Position numbers and translations under genes: made by a program. Positions 46,349 to 55,738 of a stretch of 64,000 nt of DNA are shown here, piece after piece. The DNA comes from Cognatishimia sp. WU-CL00825 (lineage in GTDB: Bacteria > Pseudomonadota > Alphaproteobacteria > Rhodobacterales > Rhodobacteraceae): contig NZ_BAABWX010000001.1 in assembly GCF_040364665.1 (NCBI RefSeq), positions 62,001 to 126,000 on the forward strand, given 5' to 3'. How positions within the stretch are numbered: position 1 is the first letter of the stretch; every line of letters begins with the position of its first letter. The notes beneath the pieces are model-generated. The model was not told the origin of the DNA. It saw nothing but the letters and a program-made list of their open reading frames with translations, and made no database searches.

Positions 46349-46865
46349 GTGCCGGGCGGACGACGCAAGACCGTGACGGGCCTGTCATGCCCATTCCCAA
46401 CTGGCGCTTTATAACGATTGATACGAAACGCTTGCTGCACGGCGCGCGAATGGCTGCTTCCATCAAACTCGCTAAGTACCAGAAGATGCAAACCGGGCAA
46501 GAAATTGGACTATTTTGTTATCGAAGGTGGAGCGCTTCTTCTGCCTTACAATCGCCGCGCAGGCTTCGGTTTACGGTGAAACAGTACATTATTCCGTTAC
46601 TCGGATCGGATCAGTCAGTGTTCCACATCGCCCGAGAAAAGCACTTTGACCGCCGCAGAGTATGACGATCATGCGATCCTCGGAAACGGCCAAATGTACA
46701 CTCTGTTCCTAACGCTAGGCGTATCCCTGCTTTAGGACGGTAACCATTCCGCATGTACAGAGCGGGGAACGGATTTGTTCTTTAAGACCTTTCATCCAGG
46801 CCAACGAGCAAGGTTTTCCTGTTTCCTTCCTCTTGACCTGGCAATACCACAATCGCTTTCCACAG
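46349..46865. other. Gene-free stretch between nap and the TRAP cluster
   Basis: About 515 nt with no convincing gene on either strand; the one open frame here (46297-46665) has no recognisable motif and runs through the nap terminator. The first part holds one copy of a short repeat that recurs at 58778-58813. The base composition is mixed and suggests degraded DNA at an island border. I see no transposase remnant I can name. Confidence 0.5.
46375..46410 (+). repeat. Left copy of an imperfect direct repeat flanking the aromatic island
   Basis: The right part contains TCATGC, ATTCC and the 12-mer AACTGGCGCTTT in this order, matched at 58778-58813 in the same orientation with two small gaps. 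The two copies enclose the whole TRAP/hydroxyquinol region (about 12.4 kb). Confidence 0.45.
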
Positions 46866-48851
46866 TTATTTCTGGAAGGTCATCGACGCGAGGCTCGGGA
46901 ACAGGATGATCAGGATTGTCATCAAAAACATAACCAAAACAAAGGGTTTCACACCTCTGAAGATATCGGTCAGATCAATTCCTTTGTCTTTGAGCGTTGC
47001 CGCGACGACATAACACGACAGGCCAAATGGCGGTGTCAGCAGCCCGATTTCAACAGCGATCACTGTCAGAATACCAAACCAGATTGGATCACCACCCAGG
47101 GCTGCCACGGTTGGCAGAGCAATTGGCACGACAATCAGCATGATCGAAACCGACTCCAGAAACATACCCAAGATAACGAGCAAGATCACATAGATCACTG
47201 CGAATTGAAGAAGGCTCAGGTCTAGACTATTGATCAACGTCCCGATGTTTTGCACGAAGCCGGAAGAGGCCAGCATGATCGTGAATATGTTCGCCGCAAG
47301 GATAAGAAACAGAACGGTGGTCGCGATCTGTCCAGTCTCGACCATCACCTGCCACAGCTTTTGCATCGGCAACCGGCCGCGCAGGAGTGCATAGATCAAG
47401 GCACCTGCCGATCCGACAGCGCCGCCCTCCGTCGGTGTAAAGAATCCACCATAAATCCCACCAAGGACAAGGACGATCAGGCCAATGATAGGGGCCAAGT
47501 AAAGAGCCGCATGGCCAATACCCGAAATCGCGTCAACGTCGGATCCGGCACCCGGTGCGGTTTCGAACACTGTGTGCGGACGAAACGTTGCGTTTAGCCA
47601 GATCATCAAGGACATCGCTGTCGCCAGTATGAAGCCCGGAATGATGGCCGCGATAAAGAGGTGACCCACTGATTGTTCGGCCAGAAACCCATAGACGATC
47701 AGCAGCAAGCTCGGCGGGATCAACATACCCAGCACCGAACTGCCTGCGACAACACCAACAGAGAATTGTTTGTTATATCCGTGACGGATCATTTCCGGCG
47801 TGGCGACTTTGGAAAAGACAGTGGCCGACGCAACCGAAGATCCAGTGATTGCAGCAAACATTGCGTTTGCACCAACGGTTGCGATGCCCAAACCGCCGCG
47901 AATTGGCCGGGTCAACCAGCTTGCCACTGCAAACGTCTCCCGCCCGATGTCTGCGGCGGCGACCAACAGGCCCATCAGCACAAACAGCGGCACGGCGCTG
48001 AAATAGTAATTGGCGAGAAATTCATTCCCAGCCAGCCCCAGCATGGAATAGCCAAAGCCAATGCGACCCTTAAGCAACCACAACCCGATAAAGCCGATCA
48101 ACAACATCGCGACACCGATATGGACGCCGGACATGACAACTACGATCAGGGTTGCCAGCAAGATCGCTCCGATTGCAAAGGTCGAAAGCCCTGCATCCAT
48201 GACCACCGGAAACAACGTGAACCAAAGGGTCGCCAAGATTGCCAACGTCACACCCAAACCGATCAATCCGCCATTACCACGGCCGTCAAACACAACGCTA
48301 GATTTCCGGATTGCGCGCGCAAGAAATGCCAACGCGGTCATGACGCTGCCAACAAAAACCAAGCATCGCAATGGCCAGACCTGAAACGAAAACTCGCCCG
48401 GGACGCCGACAATTTCAGATTCGACAAAGGCATCAACCAGCTTGGGCCAGGTGGCTTGGGCCAGCAAGACCATGGCGATGAGCCCAATGATGGACACGAC
48501 CACTTCGATCACTGCAACACTTGCCGGCAACCGTTTGCCAAAAATCGACAACATGAAATCCGCGCGAGCCATCCGTTCGGCGAAAACCGTGTTCGCAAGC
48601 TGAAGAAACGCCGCCCCGACAACTGAGTAAGCGACAATTTCTTTCACTCCGCGGATGGGCGACAGAAAGAATTCGCGGGCAATGATTTCGGTACAGATCA
48701 AGATCACCAGCGCAAAGAACCAAACGGTGCCTATGCTGCTCATGAATTCAGTGACGCGTTTCAGTGCCGTGCTGGCAAGAGTTGCAAATGTAATGGCCGA
48801 GCGCTGCCCGGCCTCCGAGAGAGTGTTCGAGTCTGGGACGTGATCGGCCAT
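46866..48851 (-). CDS. TRAP transporter fused small and large permease (DctQM)
   Basis: A 661-residue fusion of the small DctQ-type subunit (about residues 30-200, including EIIAREFFLSPIRGVKEIV) and the large DctM-type subunit (about 225-655, with GLLVAAADIGRETFAVASWL, AITGSSVASATVFS and TPTEGGAVGSAGAL). It imports an organic acid using an ion gradient, with the binding protein encoded just upstream. About 16 membrane helices are expected. It is the last gene of the minus-strand operon that starts at 52912. AGGAAA precedes the ATG. Confidence 0.94.
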   Translation of the reverse strand: MADHVPDSNTLSEAGQRSAITFATLASTALKRVTEFMSSIGTVWFFALVILICTEIIAREFFLSPIRGVKEIVAYSVVGAAFLQLANTVFAERMARADFMLSIFGKRLPASVAVIEVVVSIIGLIAMVLLAQATWPKLVDAFVESEIVGVPGEFSFQVWPLRCLVFVGSVMTALAFLARAIRKSSVVFDGRGNGGLIGLGVTLAILATLWFTLFPVVMDAGLSTFAIGAILLATLIVVVMSGVHIGVAMLLIGFIGLWLLKGRIGFGYSMLGLAGNEFLANYYFSAVPLFVLMGLLVAAADIGRETFAVASWLTRPIRGGLGIATVGANAMFAAITGSSVASATVFSKVATPEMIRHGYNKQFSVGVVAGSSVLGMLIPPSLLLIVYGFLAEQSVGHLFIAAIIPGFILATAMSLMIWLNATFRPHTVFETAPGAGSDVDAISGIGHAALYLAPIIGLIVLVLGGIYGGFFTPTEGGAVGSAGALIYALLRGRLPMQKLWQVMVETGQIATTVLFLILAANIFTIMLASSGFVQNIGTLINSLDLSLLQFAVIYVILLVILGMFLESVSIMLIVVPIALPTVAALGGDPIWFGILTVIAVEIGLLTPPFGLSCYVVAATLKDKGIDLTDIFRGVKPFVLVMFLMTILIILFPSLASMTFQK

Positions 48852-48880
48852 TACAATTTTCCTAGCTTAGATGTGGTTTC

Positions 48881-49945
48881 TTACTCAGCCCAATCGCGCA
48901 GCGGCTCAAAGCCACGGCTGCGCGCGGCATCCAGAAACGCGTTCAGTACTTCTCCAGCAGGCAGACCCGCCTCTTCGTTACGCGCAACCCAGTCGCCTGC
49001 GAGGTCAGGCAACCCAGCAGCCCAGGCCTGACGATCTGCATCGCTTAGGGTCGATACATTGGCCCCTTCTGCAATCATCAACTCCATGAATTTGGCTTCG
49101 CGGCCAGCAACCTGATCAGCAACCAACGTGCTGTATTCACCGCCCAGCTCTGTCAGCACGTCTTGCACATCTCCGGGCAAACTATCCCAAGTGTCATTGT
49201 TGATCGTCAGCGCGCCGGTGATCGGCCCGCCCATATCAACCAAGGTAATATACGGGGCAACTTCGTGAATTTTGAACGGAAACATACCGTTGGTCGTCAT
49301 GACAGCGCCGTCGGCAATACCAGTCGAGATGTTGTTGTAGAATTCCGGAAACGCCGCATCGACAGCAATTGCCCCGGTGCCATGCAGCCAGTTTGCAACC
49401 GCACCCGCCGCAAGCAACTTCATCCCGTTCAAGTCTTCGATCGAGTTGATCGGCTCTTTGGTGATCAGGTGGTATGAGCCATCCGCCATCGCCCCGAGGA
49501 ACCGCTGATTGTAGCTATCCCACTGCTCGTTCATGGCCGGCACGGTTGCATGCAACTCGTTGCCAATTTCGGTCAAAGCGTGAACATCGCCCACCAGAAA
49601 CGGGGCATAAAAGTGCACGTTCTGCAGAGGCAGGTTTGCCGGTTCAAAGATGGTGCCGACCCAGGCCAAATCGGCCAGTCCAATCTCGACGCCTTCCAAC
49701 GCGTTTGGCGCGTTAAACAATGCGCCCGCATAGGCTTCTGTCCAGGCGATCTGATGATCGCTTCCCTGTGCGGCAAGCCGCTTGTTTGTTTCCGGCACCA
49801 CATGGTTGGTGATGACCTCAACCCATGGTAGAACCGGAGGGTGACTTGACCCGGCTGTCATGCGGATCGTGTCTGCGAATGTCACAGTGGATGATGCTGC
49901 CAAGCAGACAGCAGCCCACAGGTGTGTTCCTTTGAGTTTCAACAT
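48881..49945 (-). CDS. TRAP transporter substrate-binding protein (DctP)
   Basis: A 354-residue periplasmic DctP-family protein with a signal peptide ending TFA at about residue 24. The mature protein starts with IRMTAGSSHPPVLPWV. The segments IEDLNGMKLLAAGAVANWLHGTGAIAV and EFYNNISTGIADGAV are typical of TRAP binding proteins. The start at 49945 has GGGAGGAG upstream. By context it should bind an aromatic acid or similar carboxylate that the neighbouring enzymes degrade. Confidence 0.93.
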   Translation of the reverse strand: MLKLKGTHLWAAVCLAASSTVTFADTIRMTAGSSHPPVLPWVEVITNHVVPETNKRLAAQGSDHQIAWTEAYAGALFNAPNALEGVEIGLADLAWVGTIFEPANLPLQNVHFYAPFLVGDVHALTEIGNELHATVPAMNEQWDSYNQRFLGAMADGSYHLITKEPINSIEDLNGMKLLAAGAVANWLHGTGAIAVDAAFPEFYNNISTGIADGAVMTTNGMFPFKIHEVAPYITLVDMGGPITGALTINNDTWDSLPGDVQDVLTELGGEYSTLVADQVAGREAKFMELMIAEGANVSTLSDADRQAWAAGLPDLAGDWVARNEEAGLPAGEVLNAFLDAARSRGFEPLRDWAE

Positions 49946-49994
49946 TTTCTCCTCCCAAAAAGTCTTTATGCGGATTTCTCCGCGTTTGCTCAGA

Positions 49995-50618
49995 TCATTG
50001 CCAGGTGTTTCCCGACCAGCTGACGGATCCACCGTTCAGCCATTTACGGCCTTCCGCATATAGCTCTTCAACGCGGTCGCCTTTCAGGCCGGGCATGTTC
50101 TTTTCAACGTCGTAACCCACCTTCGTCTGGATGTAGGCCAGATGGCGGTAGCCGATTGGAAACTGCTCAAGCAGCGCCTGATCAAGGACCAGTTCCGCGT
50201 TTGGATCAACGGCATCCAATCGGTCTTTTTCGTAGATCGGTTGGCGCAGACACATGCCCCAAACGCCATCGCGTTTTTCCAGAAAATCATAGAAGCGACC
50301 GGTGCAGACAACGTCACAAGAGACGCCATGAACATCACCGCGCTGCGAGATGGTCATCTTGGTTTGCGTCACGGCGCGATTTCCTTGAATTTCGGCGTTG
50401 AACCCGCCCAGAAAGTGCAGAATGGATACGCCGCGCTTCCAGCCTTCCTTGTTCATTGCGATGAATTCATCGGCTGTGCCTTGTGTCCATGTGGCCATCA
50501 TGCGCCCGTCGTCATGCCAGACTGTGCGGAATTTTTCCCACATTCCGGCATCGCGCCAGATGGCCCAATTATCGATGAGCTGCCTGAGTTCCAGGCGATC
50601 CAGAAGATCCTGTTTCAC
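49995..50618 (-). CDS. SnoaL/NTF2-like protein, putative lyase, isomerase or small-ring hydroxylase component
   Basis: A 207-residue cone-fold (NTF2/SnoaL) protein. The N-terminal LRQLIDNWAIWRDAGMWEKFRTVWHDDGRMMATW is the classic first part of this fold. The first helix supplies a likely acid/base Asp/His pair. Such proteins act as isomerases, dehydratases or, in lignin-dimer pathways, as lyases that release a side-chain carbon. No family-specific function can be read from the sequence. The start is GTG at 50618 with AAGGA upstream; an upstream frame would overlap the aldehyde dehydrogenase gene. It lies 17 nt after that gene. Confidence 0.78.
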   Translation of the reverse strand: MKQDLLDRLELRQLIDNWAIWRDAGMWEKFRTVWHDDGRMMATWTQGTADEFIAMNKEGWKRGVSILHFLGGFNAEIQGNRAVTQTKMTISQRGDVHGVSCDVVCTGRFYDFLEKRDGVWGMCLRQPIYEKDRLDAVDPNAELVLDQALLEQFPIGYRHLAYIQTKVGYDVEKNMPGLKGDRVEELYAEGRKWLNGGSVSWSGNTWQ

Positions 50619-50635
50619 GTCCAAATTCCTTTCAG

Positions 50636-52132
50636 TTAGAACGGCGTTTTCCGACCGCCACGTTCGATTGTCAGCCACCGTGTCTGGGTAAAGGTCTCGA
50701 CTGACCAACGCCCGCCATGACGCCCCATTCCGCTGTTTTTCACGCCCCCGAAAGGCACAGTCGGCTCGTCATAAATCGTTGTATCGTTGACATGCGCCAT
50801 GCCGCTTTCGATGCGATGTGCCACACGCAGACCACGCGCTTCGTCACGGGTCATCACCGAGGCCGATAGCCCGTATTCGCTGTTATTAGCCAAGGCGATC
50901 GCTTCGTCTTCGCCGTCGGCAAATATAATATTTGCAACCGGTCCAAAGACTTCTTCGTGGAAGATATTCATATCAGGCGTCGCACCAGTGATCACTGTTG
51001 GCTCAAAGAACAACCCATCGCGCTTGCCGCCATGTTCCAAGGTAACGCCCTGTTCCAACGCCTGCGCAAGGCGCTGGTCGACGGCCTCGGCTTGCTTTTG
51101 GTTAATGATCGGGCCGATCTGGTTTTCCAACTTGGTCGGATCCCCCAGGTTCAGTTCTTTGGTGGCCGCGATGAATTTTGTCAGGAACGCGTCGGCCAGG
51201 GACCGGTCCACAATGATCTTTTCCGTGGCCATGCAGATTTGTCCCTGATGGAAAAACGCGCCGAACCGTGCTGCACTGATCGCCCGATCAAGATCCGCGT
51301 CATCCAGAACCAGAAGAGAATCCTTACTGCCCAGTTCAACACAGGCCTTTTTTAGCAATCCGCCCGCCGTCGCGGCTATTTGCTTTCCCACAGCGGTCGA
51401 ACCGGTAAAGCTGATGGCCTTGACCAACGGATTGACGACCAACTCGTCACCCACTTCGGCCACGCGGTCTCGTGAGCAGGTCACCACGTTTAGAACACCC
51501 GGTGGCATCCCGGCCTCTTCGAATACTTCAGCCAGCATCAAGCCGCCGGTGATCGGAGTTTCCTCGGAAGGCTTCAACACGATCGTGTTGCCAACCGCCA
51601 GAGCGACACCAAGCCCCCGGCTGGACAGCAAAAGCGGCACATTCCACGGAGAGATGACCGAAATCACCCCCAACGGCGAGCGTTCAACCTGACTGACCTT
51701 GTGACTTTCAGATCGCAGTGTTTCGCCCATAACCGAATAGGCCTCGGCGGCGGCGGCGCGGTAAACCGTGGGGGCATAGTTGATTTCAAACATGCTTTTG
51801 CGCACCCAACCGCCGCATTCAGCGGTCAGGGCAGCAATAAACTCGTCGCGACGACGTTCCAGCACGTCAGCCACGCGGTTCAGCAAAATCGCGCGTTCCG
51901 TGAATGGCAATGCGGCCCAGGCAGGTTGCGCTTTAGAGGCCGCGCTAATGGCAGCGGCGGCATCCTGACGCCCAGCATCGGCAACCACTCCCCAAACCGC
52001 GCCGGTAGCAGGGTTTAGCACCTCGAAGGTTTTCCCGTCATGGGCTTTCACCCATTCACCGCCGATCGGCATGCCTTTTGTAGCAAATCGCGCGCTCAGC
52101 TTCTGATTTTTCATTAGTTCGTCAAGTGACAA
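50636..52132 (-). CDS. Aldehyde dehydrogenase (benzaldehyde/vanillin type)
   Basis: A 498-residue aldehyde dehydrogenase with the catalytic glutamate region VELGSKDSLLV and cysteine in FFHQGQICMATEK. This sequence context (GQICMA, PVANIIFADGEDEAIALANNSEYGLSASV) is close to vanillin and benzaldehyde dehydrogenases. It would oxidise an aromatic aldehyde to the acid. The start is uncertain; TTG at 52132 has GGGAGG 6 nt upstream and is chosen, while ATG at 52114 lacks a ribosome site. Confidence 0.87.
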   Translation of the reverse strand: MSLDELMKNQKLSARFATKGMPIGGEWVKAHDGKTFEVLNPATGAVWGVVADAGRQDAAAAISAASKAQPAWAALPFTERAILLNRVADVLERRRDEFIAALTAECGGWVRKSMFEINYAPTVYRAAAAEAYSVMGETLRSESHKVSQVERSPLGVISVISPWNVPLLLSSRGLGVALAVGNTIVLKPSEETPITGGLMLAEVFEEAGMPPGVLNVVTCSRDRVAEVGDELVVNPLVKAISFTGSTAVGKQIAATAGGLLKKACVELGSKDSLLVLDDADLDRAISAARFGAFFHQGQICMATEKIIVDRSLADAFLTKFIAATKELNLGDPTKLENQIGPIINQKQAEAVDQRLAQALEQGVTLEHGGKRDGLFFEPTVITGATPDMNIFHEEVFGPVANIIFADGEDEAIALANNSEYGLSASVMTRDEARGLRVAHRIESGMAHVNDTTIYDEPTVPFGGVKNSGMGRHGGRWSVETFTQTRWLTIERGGRKTPF

Positions 52133-52192
52133 AACAGGCCTCCCAATCAATGTTTAGAGCAGCGACGGCCACGGTATGTGCCTCCGCTGAGT

Positions 52193-52912
52193 TCATTTTC
52201 GTGATGCAAGCTTCAATGTGGGGATGTGGGCATCCACGTCTTTCCCCACAAACAGCCGTGCATAATCAAGCGTTGCATTCGAGTGTTCGCGCATGACCAT
52301 TTCCGCGCGCATTGCATCGCCACGCATGATCGCGTCATGGATGACCGCATGCTGCGCATGGCCGATCGACATCCGCAAAAATTCGCCATCCAGACGGTCT
52401 GTGCGGGATGCAACAGCACCCAACTCGGCGAGTGGCAGATGTCGGATGCGATCATAGGCCATCATGATATATTCGTTTCCGCATTGCTCCATGATGGTCG
52501 TGTGAAACAGCGTGTTCGCCGTCTGATAGTCTTCGACATCACTGATCGACGCAGAATTCTTAGCAACGATGGCTTCGGTCAGCCGCAGGGAATGTGAAAA
52601 AGCGCGGCGGGCTTCTTCTGACGCGCCATTGGTGGCCATATAGCCGGCAGCGGTGCCCTCTAAAACGCCGCGTGCCATCAGTATCTTTTCGACATCACCG
52701 AGTTTGACTTCGCGCACTGTGTAGCCACGTCCGGGACGTTTCTCGACGAGACCGGTTGACTCAAGGCGCGCTAGCGCAAGTTTGGCCGGGGTTCGCGAAA
52801 CTCCCAGCATTTGCGCGACCACGACTTCGGAAATCTTTTCTCCAGCCCCAATTTCACCTTCTAGGATCAACTGCCTTAGCTCCGATAGGACCCTTTGCTC
52901 TGCATCCGCCAT
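52193..52912 (-). CDS. GntR-family FCD regulator of the aromatic island
   Basis: A 239-residue FadR-subfamily regulator with helix-turn-helix at about residues 22-62 (AQMLGVSRTPAKLALARLE) and an FCD domain holding metal-type histidines (FHTTIMEQC, MREHSNATLDY). The start at 52912 has AGGAGG 6 nt upstream; a longer frame begins within an operator-like sequence and has no ribosome site. Three related operator sequences lie between it and the maleylacetate reductase gene, so it probably controls both divergent operons. Confidence 0.9.
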   Translation of the reverse strand: MADAEQRVLSELRQLILEGEIGAGEKISEVVVAQMLGVSRTPAKLALARLESTGLVEKRPGRGYTVREVKLGDVEKILMARGVLEGTAAGYMATNGASEEARRAFSHSLRLTEAIVAKNSASISDVEDYQTANTLFHTTIMEQCGNEYIMMAYDRIRHLPLAELGAVASRTDRLDGEFLRMSIGHAQHAVIHDAIMRGDAMRAEMVMREHSNATLDYARLFVGKDVDAHIPTLKLASRK

Positions 52913-52938
52913 GTCTGGCCTCCTGATATCAACTGCAT

Positions 52939-52957
52939 GCATTATGGGATCCATTTT
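52939..52957. promoter_or_regulatory. GntR operator copy A
   Basis: On the minus strand it reads AATGGATCCCATAAT, the shared operator core AATGGAT(C/G)CAT(A/T)AT with one extra C at the centre. It lies 27 nt upstream of the gntR start codon, where bound protein would give self-repression. Confidence 0.5.
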
Positions 52958-53013
52958 AGGGTTAACGGCGGGGATATTGAAGGGATATTGGCATTATTGG
53001 ATTCTGTCAATAA

Positions 53014-53029
53014 ATAATGCATCCATTAT
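53014..53029. promoter_or_regulatory. GntR operator copy B
   Basis: ATAATGCATCCATTAT has inverted ATAATG and CATTAT arms around CATC. Its minus-strand form is AATGGATGCATTAT, matching the operator core. It sits in the middle of the divergent promoter region. Confidence 0.65.
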
Positions 53030-53064
53030 GCCAATAAATTTCCCCTATTGACACTTGATAGACT

Positions 53065-53080
53065 TTAATGGATCCATAAT
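53065..53080. promoter_or_regulatory. GntR operator copy C
   Basis: TTAATGGATCCATAAT contains the perfect 10-bp palindrome ATGGATCCAT (53068-53077). It ends 20 nt before the maleylacetate reductase start codon, a position suited to block that operon. Confidence 0.7.
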
Positions 53081-53100
53081 GGCGAACTATGGAGGTGCTG

Positions 53101-54168
53101 ATGAACCATTTTTCCTACAAAGCAGGGGCCGCTCGAATCGAATTTGGGCGTGGAAGCTTTGCGCGGTTGCGCGATCTAGTGTCGGATTTGGCCTGCAATA
53201 GAGCTGTTGTTTTGGCGACGGCGCAGCAGACCGAAATCGCCCAAAGCGCTCAGAATCACCTCGGACCTACTGCTGCGGGGCTCTATGCTCGTGCCGTTAT
53301 GCACACACCCGTCGAGGTGACAGAAGACGCTGTGGCCTACTGCGATTCCGTCCAAGCTGATTGTCTTATTTCAGTTGGCGGGGGATCAACGACCGGGCTG
53401 GGAAAGGCCATATCCTACCGGACAGGATTGCCGCATATCGTTGTTCCCACGACCTATGCGGGCTCGGAAGTTACGCCCATTTTGGGGCAGACCGAGGGTG
53501 GTTTGAAAACCACGATCAACGACCCCAAGGTTTTACCGAATGCGGTGATTTACGATCCGGAATTGACCGATTCCTTACCGCTAAAAATGAGTGTTGTCAG
53601 CGGGTTGAATGCAATGGCACACGCGGCCGAGGCGTTATACGCCCAAAACCGCAACCCCATTTCAACCGTGCTGGCCACCGAGGGGCTTTCGGCGATGAAA
53701 GACGGGCTGGCTCTGATTGCAACCGACCCCAACTCCAAGCCAGGGCGCGACGCCGCGCTTTACGGCGCTTGGCTTTGCGGGACCGTTCTTGGCCAGGTCG
53801 GCATGGCTCTACATCACAAGATTTGCCACACGCTGGGCGGCTCTTTCAACATGCCGCACGCCGAAACCCACGCGGTTATGCTGCCACATACAATCGGCTA
53901 CAATGCGCAAGCCGTGCCGGAATTGTTAAAGCCGATCGCACGGGTGTTTGACGGAGAACCGGGGCCAGCCCTCTTTAACTACGCAAAATCGATCGGGTCC
54001 CCTGTCGCGCTCAAAGACTTGGGTTTCAACGAGGCCGACCTTGATCGGGCCGCATCAATCGCCACAAGCAATCCCTACTGGAACCCGCGGCCGTTTGATG
54101 AGGCTAGCGTGCGGGAGATGCTTCAGAATGCATTTGACGGCGCAGCTCCACCCCATGCAACCGAATAG
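53101..54168 (+). CDS. Maleylacetate reductase
   Basis: A 355-residue iron-alcohol-dehydrogenase-family protein. It has the NAD-binding GGGSTTGLGKAISY, then PTTYAGSEVTPI, and a metal or active-site region HHKICHTLGGSFNMPHAETHAVMLPH, all characteristic of maleylacetate reductases. It reduces maleylacetate to 3-oxoadipate with NAD(P)H. The start at 53101 is preferred because GGAGG lies 5 nt upstream; an ATG at 53089 precedes that site. It is the first gene of the plus-strand operon and is directly followed by hydroxyquinol dioxygenase. Confidence 0.93.
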   Translation: MNHFSYKAGAARIEFGRGSFARLRDLVSDLACNRAVVLATAQQTEIAQSAQNHLGPTAAGLYARAVMHTPVEVTEDAVAYCDSVQADCLISVGGGSTTGLGKAISYRTGLPHIVVPTTYAGSEVTPILGQTEGGLKTTINDPKVLPNAVIYDPELTDSLPLKMSVVSGLNAMAHAAEALYAQNRNPISTVLATEGLSAMKDGLALIATDPNSKPGRDAALYGAWLCGTVLGQVGMALHHKICHTLGGSFNMPHAETHAVMLPHTIGYNAQAVPELLKPIARVFDGEPGPALFNYAKSIGSPVALKDLGFNEADLDRAASIATSNPYWNPRPFDEASVREMLQNAFDGAAPPHATE

Positions 54169-54196
54169 TCCGAACTGAGACAACGAGGATCCCGAA

Positions 54197-55096
54197 ATGG
54201 ATGAACATGAATTTGGATATTTCACCGAAGAAAACTCGGTCGAAGTTGTTACCAACCGTAATAAAACCGCACAGAACCCGCGTCTGAAACAGGTGATGGA
54301 GGTCATCACACGAAAGCTGCATGAAGCTGTTAAAGAGATTGAGCCGACGGACGAGGAGTGGATGCATGCGGTCCAGTTCCTGACGAAAACCGGCCAGATC
54401 TGCGATGACTACCGTCAGGAGTATATCCTGCTTTCGGACATTCTGGGAGTCTCGATGCTAGTGGATGCAATCCAAAGCCGTCGACCTTCTGGTGCCACGG
54501 AAAACACGGTGCTGGGCCCATTCCATGTGGGTGATGTTCCGGAAATGGAGATGGGGTCAAATATCTGTCTTGACCAAAAGGGCGAGCCGATGTTCGTCCA
54601 CGGCTTTATCCGTGATCTTGACGGCAACCCGTTGTCAGGGGCGCGCATTGATGTGTGGCAGGCCAATGACGAAGGCTTTTATGACGTGCAGCAGCGTGGC
54701 GTTCAGCCCGATTTCAACCTGCGCGGAGTGTTCCACACGGGCGAAGATGGACGGTATTGGTTCAAAGCCATCAAGCCGAAATACTACCCCATTCCCGATG
54801 ATGGGCCGGTCGGTCAGTTGTTGGGACTTCTCGGGCGTCACCCCAATCGCCCTGCACACTTCCACTATCTGATCACGCTTGATGGGTATCAGAAACTGAC
54901 AACGCACATCTTTGATCCCGATGACAAATACATCCATTCGGATGCGGTGTTCGGCGTCAAGGAGAGCCTGATGGCCGAATTCAAACGCGTCGATGACCCC
55001 GCCAAGGTGCAAGAGCATGGCTTTTCAGACGTCTACTATGACGTCGAATACGACTTCGTTCTCGCACCAAAAAAGGACAAGGAAACTGTCGCATGA
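54197..55096 (+). CDS. Hydroxyquinol 1,2-dioxygenase (intradiol)
   Basis: A 299-residue intradiol dioxygenase with an N-terminal helical dimer domain and a C-terminal beta-sandwich. The Fe(III) ligands are the two tyrosines in RYWFKAIKPKYYPIP and the two histidines in RPAHFHY. It cleaves hydroxyquinol (benzene-1,2,4-triol) to maleylacetate. Pairing with maleylacetate reductase and the SRRPSGATENTVLGPFHV segment favour hydroxyquinol over catechol. The ribosome site is GAGG. It overlaps the next gene by 4 nt. Confidence 0.93.
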   Translation: MDEHEFGYFTEENSVEVVTNRNKTAQNPRLKQVMEVITRKLHEAVKEIEPTDEEWMHAVQFLTKTGQICDDYRQEYILLSDILGVSMLVDAIQSRRPSGATENTVLGPFHVGDVPEMEMGSNICLDQKGEPMFVHGFIRDLDGNPLSGARIDVWQANDEGFYDVQQRGVQPDFNLRGVFHTGEDGRYWFKAIKPKYYPIPDDGPVGQLLGLLGRHPNRPAHFHYLITLDGYQKLTTHIFDPDDKYIHSDAVFGVKESLMAEFKRVDDPAKVQEHGFSDVYYDVEYDFVLAPKKDKETVA

Positions 55097-55641
55097 CAAA
55101 CATACTTTTCATTTATGGCAGCCTTCGCAAACAGTCTTCCTCAAAAGCATTGACCAAAGCTTTGGCGGAACGGCTTGGCGGCCAATGTCACGTCACGATC
55201 GCCCAGATCGGCGACTTTCCGCACTTTAATTCGGACGTAAAGCCCAATAGCGCAGTCTCCACCTTTATTGACCAGATCGCGGCGGCCGATGGCGTCGTCA
55301 TTGTCACGCCTGAATACAATTACAGCGTGCCAGGTCCCTTGAAAAACGCCATCGACTGGGCATCGCGCCCTGCGCTGAACTCGGTTTTCAAAGGCAAGCC
55401 GGTGTTCGTAATCTCAGTTTCGGCGGGCGCGTTGGGTGGTGTGCGTGCACAGGCGCATTTAAAATACATCCTTAATGGTATGCTCGCACAGGTTTTTCCC
55501 TCCCCCGAAATTGTCGTGGCCCATTCTGTGGCAGCGGTGGAAGACGGGAAATTCACCAACGATGCGACATTGGATTTCGCCTCCGAGAATCTGCGCGGTT
55601 TCCTGGACCTGCTTGGGGCAAGTGAAAATGTTCCGGCTTAA
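55093..55641 (+). CDS. NADPH-dependent FMN reductase-like flavoprotein
   Basis: A 182-residue flavodoxin-like protein of the SsuE/ChrR/YieF type, with the FMN phosphate loop YGSLRKQSSSKAL and the TPEYNYSVPGPLKNAIDWAS motif. It may reduce quinones such as hydroxybenzoquinone back to hydroxyquinol, or supply reduced flavin to a monooxygenase encoded elsewhere. Hydroxyquinol autoxidises easily, which makes the quinone-reductase role attractive. It overlaps the dioxygenase by 4 nt. Confidence 0.87.
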   Translation: MTNILFIYGSLRKQSSSKALTKALAERLGGQCHVTIAQIGDFPHFNSDVKPNSAVSTFIDQIAAADGVVIVTPEYNYSVPGPLKNAIDWASRPALNSVFKGKPVFVISVSAGALGGVRAQAHLKYILNGMLAQVFPSPEIVVAHSVAAVEDGKFTNDATLDFASENLRGFLDLLGASENVPA

Positions 55642-55738
55642 CCGATCATTTAAGCATCACGACACAGTTGTTCAAACCTCGACGGACCTTTGCATTGCCG
55701 GCCCTTACATTGTCAAAACAAGATGGGAGATCTTCTAA

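Noticed and set aside
46297..46665. A 122-residue plus-strand frame after napC
   Set aside because: It starts in the nap leader-to-terminator region, crosses the strong terminator and shows no family resemblance or coding pattern.
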